A DNA stretch of 64,000 bases from Cellulomonas sp. JZ18 (lineage in GTDB: Bacteria; Actinomycetota; Actinomycetes; Actinomycetales; Cellulomonadaceae). Positions 33,200 through 41,676 of the stretch are shown in pieces; position 1 is the stretch's first letter; the number at the start of each line of letters is the position of its first letter. A program made the translations under genes and the position numbers. Where the stretch lies: assembly GCF_009720485.1 (NCBI RefSeq), contig NZ_CP045245.1, forward strand, positions 1,984,001-2,048,000. Reading direction: 5' to 3'. The notes under the pieces were generated by a model, which saw only the letters and a list, made by a program, of their open reading frames with translations, was not told the DNA's origin and ran no database searches.

Positions 33200-33889
33200 T
33201 CACTCCTCCGGGGCGAAGCGGTCGGCGTAGGCGTCGGCCGAGACGAGCACGCGGCTCGTGTAGCCGTAGACGGGCTGGCCGTCGAACTCCTCGACGGTCG
33301 CGCTGCTCACCCACGCGCCGTGGAAGCCGGGCACGGCGTTGAGGGCGTCCGTCCAGGCAGCGGTGTCGACCAGCTGCGACGCCTTCGCCGTGAAGGTGAG
33401 GGTGGCCACCGACGGGTCGTCCAGCGGGCTGGCCGGTGCGCCGGGCGCGAGCATCGGCGTCGCCCCGTCCATGGCGAAGGCGGTGAGCCCGACCCCCTCC
33501 GGCATGACCGTGCCCACGGCGCGCAGGTACGGCGCCCACAGGATCTCGGTCGACATGCCCAGCGTCCGTGCCGCCGTGGCGCGGTCCAGCTCGGCCAGCA
33601 CCTGGGGCACCTCCGAGTACTTCGCCTGCTCCTGCAGCAGGCGCGTGGTCTCGTCCTCGGCGCGGGTCTGCTCCGCACGCGCGTCGTTGAGCGACACGAC
33701 CGCCGCGCCGTAGCCGACGACGGCGAACGCGACCACGCCCACGAGGACCGCGAGCAGGCGCCGCTTGAGGCCCCGCAGGCGCTGGCGCTGGGTGTACTCG
33801 GGCGGGAGCAGGTTGACCTGCGGCACCGCCGGCACGCCCACCGTCGCCGGCCGCCGCGTCCCGACGGACCGGGTGAGGATCGAGCTCAT
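33200..33889 (-). CDS. pilN: Type IV pilus alignment protein PilN-like
   Basis: The 229-residue protein carries the PilN signature VNLLPPEYTQRQRLRGLKRR at residues 24-43, which in this family binds PilM, followed by one membrane segment (LLAVLVGVVAFAVVGYGAAV), a coiled coil (ARAEQTRAEDETTRLLQEQAK) and a periplasm-type domain. ATG at 33889 overlaps the pilM stop (ATGA); pilO starts one base after it ends. Confidence 0.93.
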   Translation of the reverse strand: MSSILTRSVGTRRPATVGVPAVPQVNLLPPEYTQRQRLRGLKRRLLAVLVGVVAFAVVGYGAAVVSLNDARAEQTRAEDETTRLLQEQAKYSEVPQVLAELDRATAARTLGMSTEILWAPYLRAVGTVMPEGVGLTAFAMDGATPMLAPGAPASPLDDPSVATLTFTAKASQLVDTAAWTDALNAVPGFHGAWVSSATVEEFDGQPVYGYTSRVLVSADAYADRFAPEE

Positions 33890-34949
33890 GCTGCTGCTCC
33901 CATCGCGAGTCCGAGCGCGATCGCGAGCGTGTGCTGCTCCTCCGCGAGGCGGTCGGACGCCACGCCGCGCGCGACCTCGACGTTGTCGAGGGGCTGCCCG
34001 GCGCTGACCGGCAGGCGGGTCGCCGTGGACAGGTACTGCCCGAGCCCCGGCAGGTGCGAGGCGCCGCCCGTGAGGAACACGTGCTCGACCCCCTCGCCGG
34101 GGTGGCTGCTCGCGTAGTACACGAGCGTGTTGCGGACGGCCTCGACCAGTGCCGAGACGACCGTGGTGATCTGCTCCGCCGCGCGCTGGTGCTCGGGCGC
34201 GGTCGCGAAGCCGACGCCGATCGCGCGCTTGGCGACCTCGGCCTGGTCGAGCGGGATCTGCAGCGCCGCGGCGACGGCCTCGGTCACGTCCTGGCCGCCC
34301 GACGGCAGCATGCGGACCATGCGCGGCACGCCCCGCGTCACCACGGCCACGGTCGTCACCCGGGCGCCGACGTCCAGCACGGCCACCGTGTGCTCGAGCG
34401 CCTCACCGCGCGCCATGACGCGCGCGAGGGCGAACGCGCTGAGGTCGACGACCGTCGGACGCAGGCCCGCCACCTCGACGGCGGCCGTGTTGGCGCCGAC
34501 CGTGTCCTTCGTGGCGGCCACGAGCAGACCCTGCATGACGTCCCCGCCCTCGCCCTGGCGCACGCCGGTGGGCAGGTAGTCGAGGATCGCGTCGTCGACG
34601 GCGACGGGGATGAGGTCGGCCACCTGGAACGGCAGCGACGAGCGCACCTGCGCCATCGGCATCGCCGGCAGGTCGAGGTCGCGCACCACGACGCGCTGGT
34701 TCCCGACGCCGATGACGACCTGCTTGCCGCTGAACTTGTGCTCGGCCCACATCCGCTTGATGGTGCTGCCGACGGTCTGGCGCTCCACGACCTCGCCCTC
34801 GCGCACGGCGCCGGGGGCAGCTGGGCGACGGCCAGGCGGACGAGCCGCGGCCGGGCCGTCATCGACGGCCCCCCGCTCCCGAACTCGAGCTCGGCGGCCC
34901 GGACGTGGGTGGTCCCGATGTCCAGTCCGATCACACGTGTCTTGGCCAC
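33886..34949 (-). CDS. pilM: Type IV pilus assembly protein PilM (frameshifted near N-terminus)
   Basis: Actin-like cytoplasmic ATPase that links PilN to the assembly motor. It starts AKTRVIGLDIGTTHVRAAEL (phosphate 1 motif), then loses frame at the G5 run 34813-34817 after LPP. Adding one base gives LPPGAVREGEVVERQTVGSTIKRMW and the rest: VAVLDVGARVTTVAVV, QIPLDQAEVAKR, VFLTGGASHLPGLGQYL. Corrected length is 354 residues, the family size. The GTG at 34949 has AAGGGAT upstream. Its stop overlaps pilN. Probably intact in the organism. Confidence 0.92.
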
Positions 34950-35072
34950 GTGGCATCCCTTCGTGCGGCGCGACGACGACTGCTCTATCGGCGTGCGGGG
35001 GCGACGCCTTGAGCACAAGCCCGGATCGCGCAGGCGCGACCGGTCGGGAAGGACGCGCCCGCGCGGGTGGGC

Positions 35073-35869
35073 TCAGACCAGGAGCGCGGCGTCGAGGTAC
35101 CCGCGCCACAGCTGCTCGCCGAGCACGAGACCGAGCGCGCACCCGACGAGCATCCACGGCCCGAACGGGACGCCCGACCCCTTCCCGGCACGCCGGAGCG
35201 CGACGAGGACGAGCGCGTAGAGCCCCCGCACACGAACGCCGCGAAGGCGCCGACGAGCAGCGCCCCCCAGCCCACCCAGCCGAGGTACATGCCGAGCACG
35301 CCGGCGAGCTTGACGTCGCCGAAGCCCATGCCGCGCGGGTAGACGAGGACGAGCAGGAAGTAGGACGTCCACAGCGCGGCGCCGCCCACGACCGCGCGCA
35401 GCAGCGCGCCCCAGTCGCCCGTGCCGGCCGCCGCCACGGCCAGGAGCACCGCGACGACGACGTACGACGGCAGCACGATCGCGTCGGGCAGGCGGTGCGT
35501 GTCGAGGTCGATGAGCGCGAGCGCGACGCCGATCGCGACGAGGTAGGCCACCGCGGGCAGCAGCCAGAGCCCGTCGTCGCGCGTCAGCGTCCAGGCGGTC
35601 GCGGCCACGAGCAGCACGGCCGTGCCTGCCTCGACCAGCGGGTAGCGCACCGCGATCGGCTCCCCGCAGTCGCGGCACCGGCCGCGGAGCAGCAGCCAGC
35701 CGAGCACGGGCACGTTGTCCCGGTGACGGATGAGGTGCCCGCACCGGGGGCACGCGCTCGGCGGCCGCACGACGGACTCACCGCGCGGCACCCGCCAGAC
35801 GACGACGTTGAGGAACGACCCGACGGCGAGCCCGAGGACCGCCGCGAGGACGAGGAGCGGGAGGGTCAC
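35073..35869 (-). CDS. pilD: Prepilin peptidase / N-methyltransferase (frameshifted near C-terminus)
   Basis: Membrane aspartyl protease that cleaves and N-methylates prepilins. It shows GSFLNVVVWRVPRGES, two zinc CxxC pairs (CPRCGHLIRHRDN and CRDCGEPI), and both catalytic aspartates, in ALIDLDTHRLPD and GFGDVKLAG. After FVCGG the frame is lost at the C5 run 35223-35227; one extra base restores LYALVLVALRRAGKGSGVPFGPWM and a stop at 35073. Corrected length is 265 residues. GTG at 35869 lies two bases after the PilX-like gene. It should process the four prepilins encoded nearby. Confidence 0.93.
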
Positions 35870-35871
35870 AC

Positions 35872-37653
35872 CTAGCTCCGCGCCGTCCCGTCAGCGGCGA
35901 ACGCCGGCTCCACCTCGACCCACACGTTGACACCGTAGGTGGTGGTGACGGGCGACAGGAACTTCGGCGGCGCCGTCTGCCGGAAGCGCCAGTCGTAGTT
36001 GTAGTCCTTCGCGTAGCCGGTCGACATCGCACCGCCGGAGCTCGTCCCGACGGGGCCGCGGAACTTCTGCGCGATGGCGCCCCAGACGGAGAGCGTGCCG
36101 CGGTTGTCGCCCTTGTCCTTGTCGTAGTTCTGCACCATGAAGGTGTGCGCGACCGACAGGATCGCCGCGTCGATGCGGCGGTTGTCGCCCAGCAGCGTCT
36201 GCTCGGAGGAGTTCACCGGGTTCCACACCCAGACCGCGTTGTTGCCGACGAGGCCCAGCATGTCGCCGCCCTCGCCCCGGTCGGTGTACGCGATGTCACC
36301 CGTGACGTAGACGTAGTTCTCGGCCGCGACGGTCGCCTTGCCCTTCAGCGTGCCCTGGACGAAGACGTCCCCGGCCCTGCACGAGTACGCGCTGGAGAAC
36401 GGCGGGACCTCCGTCTCCGACGACTTGCTGCCCTTGTAGGGGAACCCGATCGAGTTGCTGTTCGTGGCGCAGGACGACCCACCCCAGGCGGGGTACGGCG
36501 GCCGGTTGCCCGACGTCGCGTTCACGTCGCCGCTGACGCTCGGCACGTTCTGCACGTACACCACGAGGTTCGCCGGTACCGGGATCCTCTCGCCGACGTA
36601 GTCGGAGCCGCTCCGCCGGGCCAGACCGGCGTCGCCGGGCGTCCCGCACTTGGCCTCCGCGACGCCCGCCTTCCCGGCCCCGTCCGGGTTGGTGTGCTTC
36701 GTCCACGGCGAGACGACCGTCATCGTGCCGTCCGGGTGGAACGTGATCTTGGTCGGCCCCGTGTACAGGCACCCCGGGTTCGGGACCTCCTGCGGCAGGT
36801 CCGGGCGCGTCTCCTTGCGCAGCTGCGAGTTCGTCGCCGGCATCCCGATCTTGCCGATCTGCTCCGGGTCGTCGGACTCCTTGAAGACCGGCAGGTCCGT
36901 CCCGGACTGGCGCACGTAGTTCTTCCCGGACGGCGCCTTGTAGCTCGTCGTGACCTTGCCGTCGAACTTCGCGGCCCCGTTGGTCTGGATCGCGTCGTTC
37001 GTGTGCAGCGGGCCGTTGATCGCGTCCTTGCCGCCGAAGTAGATCGGGTCGCAGCCGGGGCGCGAGCTCGGGTAGTAGATGGCGCAGTTCGTGGTGCTGC
37101 CCGGGTTCCTCGCCTGCGGGTCGGACACCTCGAAGTCGGTGAAGTAGAGGAAGTCGATGAAGCCGAGCTGCTTGAGGTCCGCGACGATGGTCCGGGTCGT
37201 CTGGCCCACGCGTCCGGTCGAGCGCAGCCGCAGGATGCCGTCGGAGTAGAAGGACGAGCTGTCGACCTCGTACCGGAACTGCGCCTGGCCGTTGCTGCCC
37301 GGCACGGTCGCCCAGGTGCCGGTCGGACCGAGGCCGAACGCGGGGTTCGCGCTGGCGGCGGGCGGCAGCTTCACGGTGCTCGTCGCGCTGAACGGCGCGG
37401 CCGGGTTGCCGTAGGAGAAGTACGTCAGGTCGGCCGCGAGGCGGCTCTCGTACTCCTCGACGCCGGCGTACGCGGCGGCGAGCGCGGCGTTCCACGTCTG
37501 GTCGCGCTGCGACTGCCGGGCGGCGCCGGTCGCGTACGCGATCGCGGCGACGACGAGGCCCGAGACGAGCACGGTGATGCCCAGCACGAGGATGAGCGCG
37601 GCCCCCCGCTCGCGCTCGTCGGCCGGGGTGCGCAGGAGGCGGGACAGGCTCAT
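35872..37653 (-). CDS. PilX-like large minor pilin / surface protein
   Basis: A 593-residue protein with a prepilin-type N-terminus: a 17-residue leader ending ERERG, then AALILVLGITVLVSGLVVAA. Mature position 5 is Leu, not Glu, as in PilX/GspK-type initiators. The large C-terminal part (GKDAINGPLHTNDAIQTNG and several cysteines around NCAIYY, PGCDPIYF and SSCATN) matches the PilX N-terminal family of actinobacteria. It could cap the pilus or act as an adhesin (inference). ATG at 37653 overlaps the upstream gene (ATGA). Confidence 0.85.
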   Translation of the reverse strand: MSLSRLLRTPADERERGAALILVLGITVLVSGLVVAAIAYATGAARQSQRDQTWNAALAAAYAGVEEYESRLAADLTYFSYGNPAAPFSATSTVKLPPAASANPAFGLGPTGTWATVPGSNGQAQFRYEVDSSSFYSDGILRLRSTGRVGQTTRTIVADLKQLGFIDFLYFTDFEVSDPQARNPGSTTNCAIYYPSSRPGCDPIYFGGKDAINGPLHTNDAIQTNGAAKFDGKVTTSYKAPSGKNYVRQSGTDLPVFKESDDPEQIGKIGMPATNSQLRKETRPDLPQEVPNPGCLYTGPTKITFHPDGTMTVVSPWTKHTNPDGAGKAGVAEAKCGTPGDAGLARRSGSDYVGERIPVPANLVVYVQNVPSVSGDVNATSGNRPPYPAWGGSSCATNSNSIGFPYKGSKSSETEVPPFSSAYSCRAGDVFVQGTLKGKATVAAENYVYVTGDIAYTDRGEGGDMLGLVGNNAVWVWNPVNSSEQTLLGDNRRIDAAILSVAHTFMVQNYDKDKGDNRGTLSVWGAIAQKFRGPVGTSSGGAMSTGYAKDYNYDWRFRQTAPPKFLSPVTTTYGVNVWVEVEPAFAADGTARS

Positions 37654-38345
37654 GGGGTCGCCCTCACTCGGTCCAGGGCGCGGTTCGGGACACCGACCGC
37701 GTTCCGCATCGTCACTGCCTTGGCCCGCCCGGTCGGGTCGGTCTGCACCGTCAGCGTCACGCGGACGGCGGCGATCAGACGCTTCTGCGCGTCGGAGAAC
37801 CCGCCCGCCGGGATGGCCATCGGCTCGTTGTCCTTGTCGAGGTACTCGAAGACGGCCGGCGCGGTCACGGGCAGCGACCGCGCGATGGGCCGGACCGTCG
37901 TCGGCGCCCCCGTCGCGGGGAACGACCACGGCGACGCCGTCGACGTCGTCACCCACCGCGTCTCCATGAGCCGCCGCTGCGGGTCGATCCAGAACCGCAC
38001 CTTCACGGGCTTCGGGGCGGCGGCCGCGGTGTCGATGTACGCGTACAGCGTCAGCTCGTTCGGCCTCGCGTCGATGAACGCCGGCACGTTGTCGGGCTCG
38101 CCGGCCGGACGGATCTCCGTGGCGGCGCGCACGACGCGCGTGACCTCCTTCATGCCCGCCGAGGCGATGGTGGTCGAGTCCGTCGCCTCCCGCTCGCGCG
38201 CGAAGGTGCGCGAGAAGCCGGCGACCATGCCGACGACCATGAGGGACAGGATCGACATCAGCAGCATGGTCACGAGCAGCTCGGGCAGCGTGACGCCCCG
38301 GTCGTCGTGGTGGCCACGGAGCCGGGTCGCGATGAGCCGGGTCAC
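37650..38345 (-). CDS. PilW-like minor prepilin
   Basis: 231 residues. Prepilin signal: a 17-residue leader ending DDRG, then VTLPELLVTMLLMSILSLMVVGM with Glu at mature position 5. The rest is a globular domain containing TLYAYIDTAAAAPKPVKVRFWIDP and, near the end, AVRVTLTVQTDP, typical of PilW/GspJ-like pseudopilins. GTG at 38345 overlaps the upstream stop (GTGA). No precise subfamily is claimed. Confidence 0.85.
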   Translation of the reverse strand: MTRLIATRLRGHHDDRGVTLPELLVTMLLMSILSLMVVGMVAGFSRTFAREREATDSTTIASAGMKEVTRVVRAATEIRPAGEPDNVPAFIDARPNELTLYAYIDTAAAAPKPVKVRFWIDPQRRLMETRWVTTSTASPWSFPATGAPTTVRPIARSLPVTAPAVFEYLDKDNEPMAIPAGGFSDAQKRLIAAVRVTLTVQTDPTGRAKAVTMRNAVGVPNRALDRVRATP

Positions 38346-39721
38346 GGGGTCACCGGCTGACGGGGGTCCACGGTGACGACGACGCCGCCCGACTCGACCG
38401 CCGTCACCGTACCCGGGACGTTGGGCGTGGGGACCGTCACGCGGCTCAGGGGCAACGGCGTCTTCGCGTTGGCGGCGGCGTTCCCGTAGTACAGCCGCCA
38501 CGTCCCGTAGGGCAGCGCGACCGCGACCCGGGACGCGGGCGACGAGGGGATCGCCTGCCCGTAGCCGAGGTCCACCTTCGTCGTGCACCCGGGCAGCCCG
38601 CTCCCGGCCGGTGGGTCGACCGGCACGGCGCGCAGGAACCGGTCACCGCCGGCGCCGCTGATCTCGACGACACCCATCGGCACGTCCAGGGTGGCGGTGC
38701 CGCCCGGCGCGGCGGCGACGCTCTCCGGCAGCGCTCCCCGCAGCGTCTGGCCCCCCACGACGCTCTCGGGCCACGCCGTCGGGTCCGCGGCCTCGCACTG
38801 CCCCGCGTACGCCTGGTAGCCGGCGGTGAAGGGGTGCAGCCGGTAGCTGCGCTGCCAGCTGTCCCCGCCGCTCGACGCGGTCGGCGTCGCGCGTCCGTAC
38901 GTGCTGAGGAAGGTCACCTTGAGGGAGCCCCCGGTGGGCATCGCGACCGCGCCCGGCGCGTGCGGCGCCAGGCGGGCCGTGTACGTCGCCTCGCGGTCGA
39001 GCTGGAAGCCGAGCGACGCGGTCGCGTTCGCCGTGACGACGGCCTCCTGCGACGGGGCCGCCACCTGGTCCTGGCTGACGTGGCCCGACCGCGACACCGT
39101 CACGGTGTACTTGCCGGGGTTGACGCGGAGCACGTAGGTGCAGCCTTGCGCGTCGGTCGTGTCGATGACGCTGCCGACGCTCGGGCTCGCGCTCACCGTG
39201 ACGCCCTCGTTCCCCGTCCCGTCGGCGCGCAGCACCGAGACCAGGATCGTGCCCTTGCTCGGGTCGTTGATGTGGTTCTCGGGGTTCAGCACGGTGTCGC
39301 TGCGCACGGGCTCCGCGCCGGCCTTCATGCCGTTCCAGGTCACGGTGACGTTGACCCGCTTGTAGCGCAGGGCCGAGCCGACGCCGGCGGAGCCGCAGGT
39401 GAAGTCGGTGTCCGGGTCGGACACCCACTGCGTGCGACGCTGCACGCGGAAGGTGTCCGAGCCGACCGTCACGTCACGCGTCTCGTCCAGCAGGCCGAAG
39501 ATGTCCGGCGTGTCGCGCGCGAGGTCGATCTCCTCGGCGGCGAGGTTGGCCGCGATGGCGCGCACGCGCGAGTCGCGCGAGAGGTGCAGCACGCCGAGCA
39601 TCGAGTACGCGAGCCCGGTGCTGACGACCGCGAACAGGAGCATCGCGACGAGCACCTCGGCCAGGCCGATGCCCTCGTCACCGGCGCGGACGCGCTGCAG
39701 GCGGTGCCACCAGGTGCGCAC
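38342..39721 (-). CDS. PilV-like minor prepilin with carboxypeptidase-regulatory-like domain
   Basis: 459 residues. A 17-residue leader ends GDEG, then IGLAEVLVAMLLFAVVSTG, with Glu at mature position 5. A long extracellular part follows: residues about 155-220 (GVTVSASPSVGSVIDTTDAQG, then YVLRVNPGKYTVTVSRSGH) resemble a carboxypeptidase-regulatory-like beta-sandwich, and the remainder is unassigned. The GTG at 39721 has GGAGGT six bases upstream. First gene after the pilA terminator; it probably heads the unit with the PilW-like and PilX-like genes, pilD and pilM-N-O. Confidence 0.84.
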   Translation of the reverse strand: MRTWWHRLQRVRAGDEGIGLAEVLVAMLLFAVVSTGLAYSMLGVLHLSRDSRVRAIAANLAAEEIDLARDTPDIFGLLDETRDVTVGSDTFRVQRRTQWVSDPDTDFTCGSAGVGSALRYKRVNVTVTWNGMKAGAEPVRSDTVLNPENHINDPSKGTILVSVLRADGTGNEGVTVSASPSVGSVIDTTDAQGCTYVLRVNPGKYTVTVSRSGHVSQDQVAAPSQEAVVTANATASLGFQLDREATYTARLAPHAPGAVAMPTGGSLKVTFLSTYGRATPTASSGGDSWQRSYRLHPFTAGYQAYAGQCEAADPTAWPESVVGGQTLRGALPESVAAAPGGTATLDVPMGVVEISGAGGDRFLRAVPVDPPAGSGLPGCTTKVDLGYGQAIPSSPASRVAVALPYGTWRLYYGNAAANAKTPLPLSRVTVPTPNVPGTVTAVESGGVVVTVDPRQPVTP

Positions 39722-39808
39722 AGCTGACCTCCGTGGGCTCGTCGACGGGCGGTGCTCGAGTGGTCGTACGGGTGGTGCCGTGCCGGCCGTGGCCGGCGGG
39801 GTGGACCG

Positions 39809-39850
39809 CAGGGGTGTGGGGCGCCGCACGTGCGACGCCCCACACCCCTG
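39809..39850 (-). terminator. Terminator after pilA
   Basis: A 15-bp inverted repeat (39809-39823, 39836-39850) with a 12-base loop that itself contains GCACGTGC begins 18 bases past the pilA stop. It makes pilA a probable single-gene transcript. Confidence 0.82.
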
Positions 39851-39867
39851 TGCGGGTCAGGCCGAGA

Positions 39868-40305
39868 TCACGGGGTGCCGCCACCCGACGTGGACTCCTT
39901 GATGACGCCGTCCGTGCTGTTGTACGTCCACGTCTTCGACGTCAGGTCGGAGTGCTGCGCCGACAGCGTGAACGACGTGGCGGACGCACCCGTCACGGTG
40001 ACCGAGACGCGGTCCGTGGCGTTGTAGCCGTTCTCCTTGAGCGACTTGCCCGTGGTGCCGGCCGTGTGGGTCAGGCCCACGTACGAGCCGTTGTTGCTGA
40101 CCGCGTAGGTCTCGGCGGCGAGCGCCGCGTTCTTCAGGTCGGACTCGACCTGCGCCTCCCAGCCCCGCGTGCGCTGGTTGAGGAACGCCGGGATGGCGAT
40201 CGCGGCGAGGATGCCGATGATGATGATGACGACGAGGAGCTCGATGAGGGTGAAGCCCTTCTCACCCTCGCGCTTGTCCATCGCCGTGCGGACGCGAGCG
40301 ATCAT
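39868..40305 (-). CDS. pilA: Major type IV prepilin
   Basis: 145-residue type IVa-like pilin. The leader of 17 residues ends GEKG, followed by FTLIELLVVIIIIGILAAIAIPAFLNQR, with Glu at mature position 5: a textbook class III signal. The short C-terminal head (AETYAVSNNGSYVG ... TWTYNSTDGVIKES) has no cysteine pair, unlike many Gram-negative pilins. ATG at 40305. A hairpin separates it from pilC and a terminator follows, fitting separate, stronger expression of the main subunit. Confidence 0.95.
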   Translation of the reverse strand: MIARVRTAMDKREGEKGFTLIELLVVIIIIGILAAIAIPAFLNQRTRGWEAQVESDLKNAALAAETYAVSNNGSYVGLTHTAGTTGKSLKENGYNATDRVSVTVTGASATSFTLSAQHSDLTSKTWTYNSTDGVIKESTSGGGTP

Positions 40306-40403
40306 GCTGGTGCCCTGCTTTCGGTGTCGGGATTCAGGTCCGGCAGCAGCCGGTTTCGGTCGTGCGTCCTGGTCATCGGGGCGCGGGGGCCGGGGCTTGA
40401 GCC

Positions 40404-40428
40404 GCCGTCCGCCAATCACCCGGACGGC
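40404..40428 (-). terminator. Hairpin between pilC and pilA
   Basis: GCCGTCCG and CGGACGGC (40404-40411, 40421-40428) form an 8-bp stem with a 9-base loop, 22 bases past the pilC stop and about 100 bases before pilA. It may be a weak terminator or a processing site that lets pilA be expressed apart from the motor genes. Confidence 0.5.
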
Positions 40429-40449
40429 CGACCTACCGGCCCGCAGGGG

Positions 40450-41676
40450 TCACTCGACCAGCTCGAAGATCGAGAAGATCGGCATGTAGAGGGCGACGAT
40501 CATGCCGCCGATGATGACGCCGAGGAACGCGATCATGAGCGGCTCGATGAGGCTCGTGAGCTGCTCGGTGGTCGCGGTGACCTCCTCGTCGTAGAACACC
40601 GAGACCTTGTGCAGCATCTGCTCGAGCGAGCCGGAGTCCTCACCCGTGGAGATCATCTGGACGACCATCGGGGGGAACACGCTGTGCTTGGCCAGGGGCA
40701 CCGAGAGCGGCTGACCTTGGCGGACGCTCTGCTGGATGTCCCGCACGGCGACCTCGATCACCCAGTTGCCGCTCGTCTCCCCCACGATGTCGAGCGCCTG
40801 GAGGATGGGGACGCCGGCGCCGAGCATGGTGCCGAAGTTGCGTGTGAAGCGCGCGATCGCGACCTTCTTGAACAACGGCCCGAACACCGGGACCCGCAGC
40901 ATCGCGGGCTGCACCCTGGACCGGATGGCGTCGTCGTTCTTGTGCTTGCGCCACCAGATCGCGAAGGCGACGGCCGCGACCGCGAGCACGGGTGCGAGCC
41001 ACTTCATGATCCCCGACAGGAACACCAGGAACTGCGTCGGTGCGGGCAAGGCACCACCGAGGTCGGTGAACATCTGCTCGAAGATCGGGACGATGAACAG
41101 CAGCATGCCGATGACGGCGAGCACCGCCATCGCGAACACCATCACGGGATAGGTCATCGCGGACTTGATCTGCGCCCGCAGCTTGACCTCGGACTCGTAG
41201 TTCTCCGCGACCGACACCAGCGCGTCCTCGAGGAACCCGCCGACCTCCCCCGCCCGGATCATGTTGATCATGAGCGGCGGGAAGATCTCCCGGTGCTTGG
41301 TGAGCGCCTCGGACAGCGCCCCGCCCGTCTCGACGTCGGACCGCACGGTCGCGAGCGCCTTCGCGAGCGGCTTGCTCTCGGTCTGCTCGGCGAGGATCGT
41401 CAGCGCGCGCAGCAGCGACAGGCCCGCGCTGATCATCGTCGCGAGCTGGCGCGCCATGACGGCGAGGTCCTTGAGCTTCACCCGGTCCCCGAGGCCGGGG
41501 ATGGAGATCTCGGTGTTCAGGCCGCTGGTGGACACCTCGGTGATCGCGATGGGCGCCATGCCCATCGAGCGCAGGCGGTTGGCGACCGCCTCCTCGTTCT
41601 GCGCGTCGATCCGTCCCTTGACGACCTTGCCGGTGCGGTCCGACAGCTCGTACTCGTACGTGCGCATGACGGCCAT
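40450..41676 (-). CDS. pilC: Type IV pilus inner-membrane platform protein PilC
   Basis: Polytopic platform on which pilins are assembled. The 408-residue protein has the two repeated GspF domains: FARQLATMI-type motif VMARQLATMISAGLSLLRAL with PPLMINMIRAGEVGGFLEDAL, and later FTRNFGTMLGAGVPILQALDI with PPMVVQMISTGEDSGSLEQML. Three membrane segments are seen (about residues 170-195, 220-240, 375-400). ATG at 41676 shares a base with the pilT stop (TGATG). Confidence 0.97.
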   Translation of the reverse strand: MAVMRTYEYELSDRTGKVVKGRIDAQNEEAVANRLRSMGMAPIAITEVSTSGLNTEISIPGLGDRVKLKDLAVMARQLATMISAGLSLLRALTILAEQTESKPLAKALATVRSDVETGGALSEALTKHREIFPPLMINMIRAGEVGGFLEDALVSVAENYESEVKLRAQIKSAMTYPVMVFAMAVLAVIGMLLFIVPIFEQMFTDLGGALPAPTQFLVFLSGIMKWLAPVLAVAAVAFAIWWRKHKNDDAIRSRVQPAMLRVPVFGPLFKKVAIARFTRNFGTMLGAGVPILQALDIVGETSGNWVIEVAVRDIQQSVRQGQPLSVPLAKHSVFPPMVVQMISTGEDSGSLEQMLHKVSVFYDEEVTATTEQLTSLIEPLMIAFLGVIIGGMIVALYMPIFSIFELVE

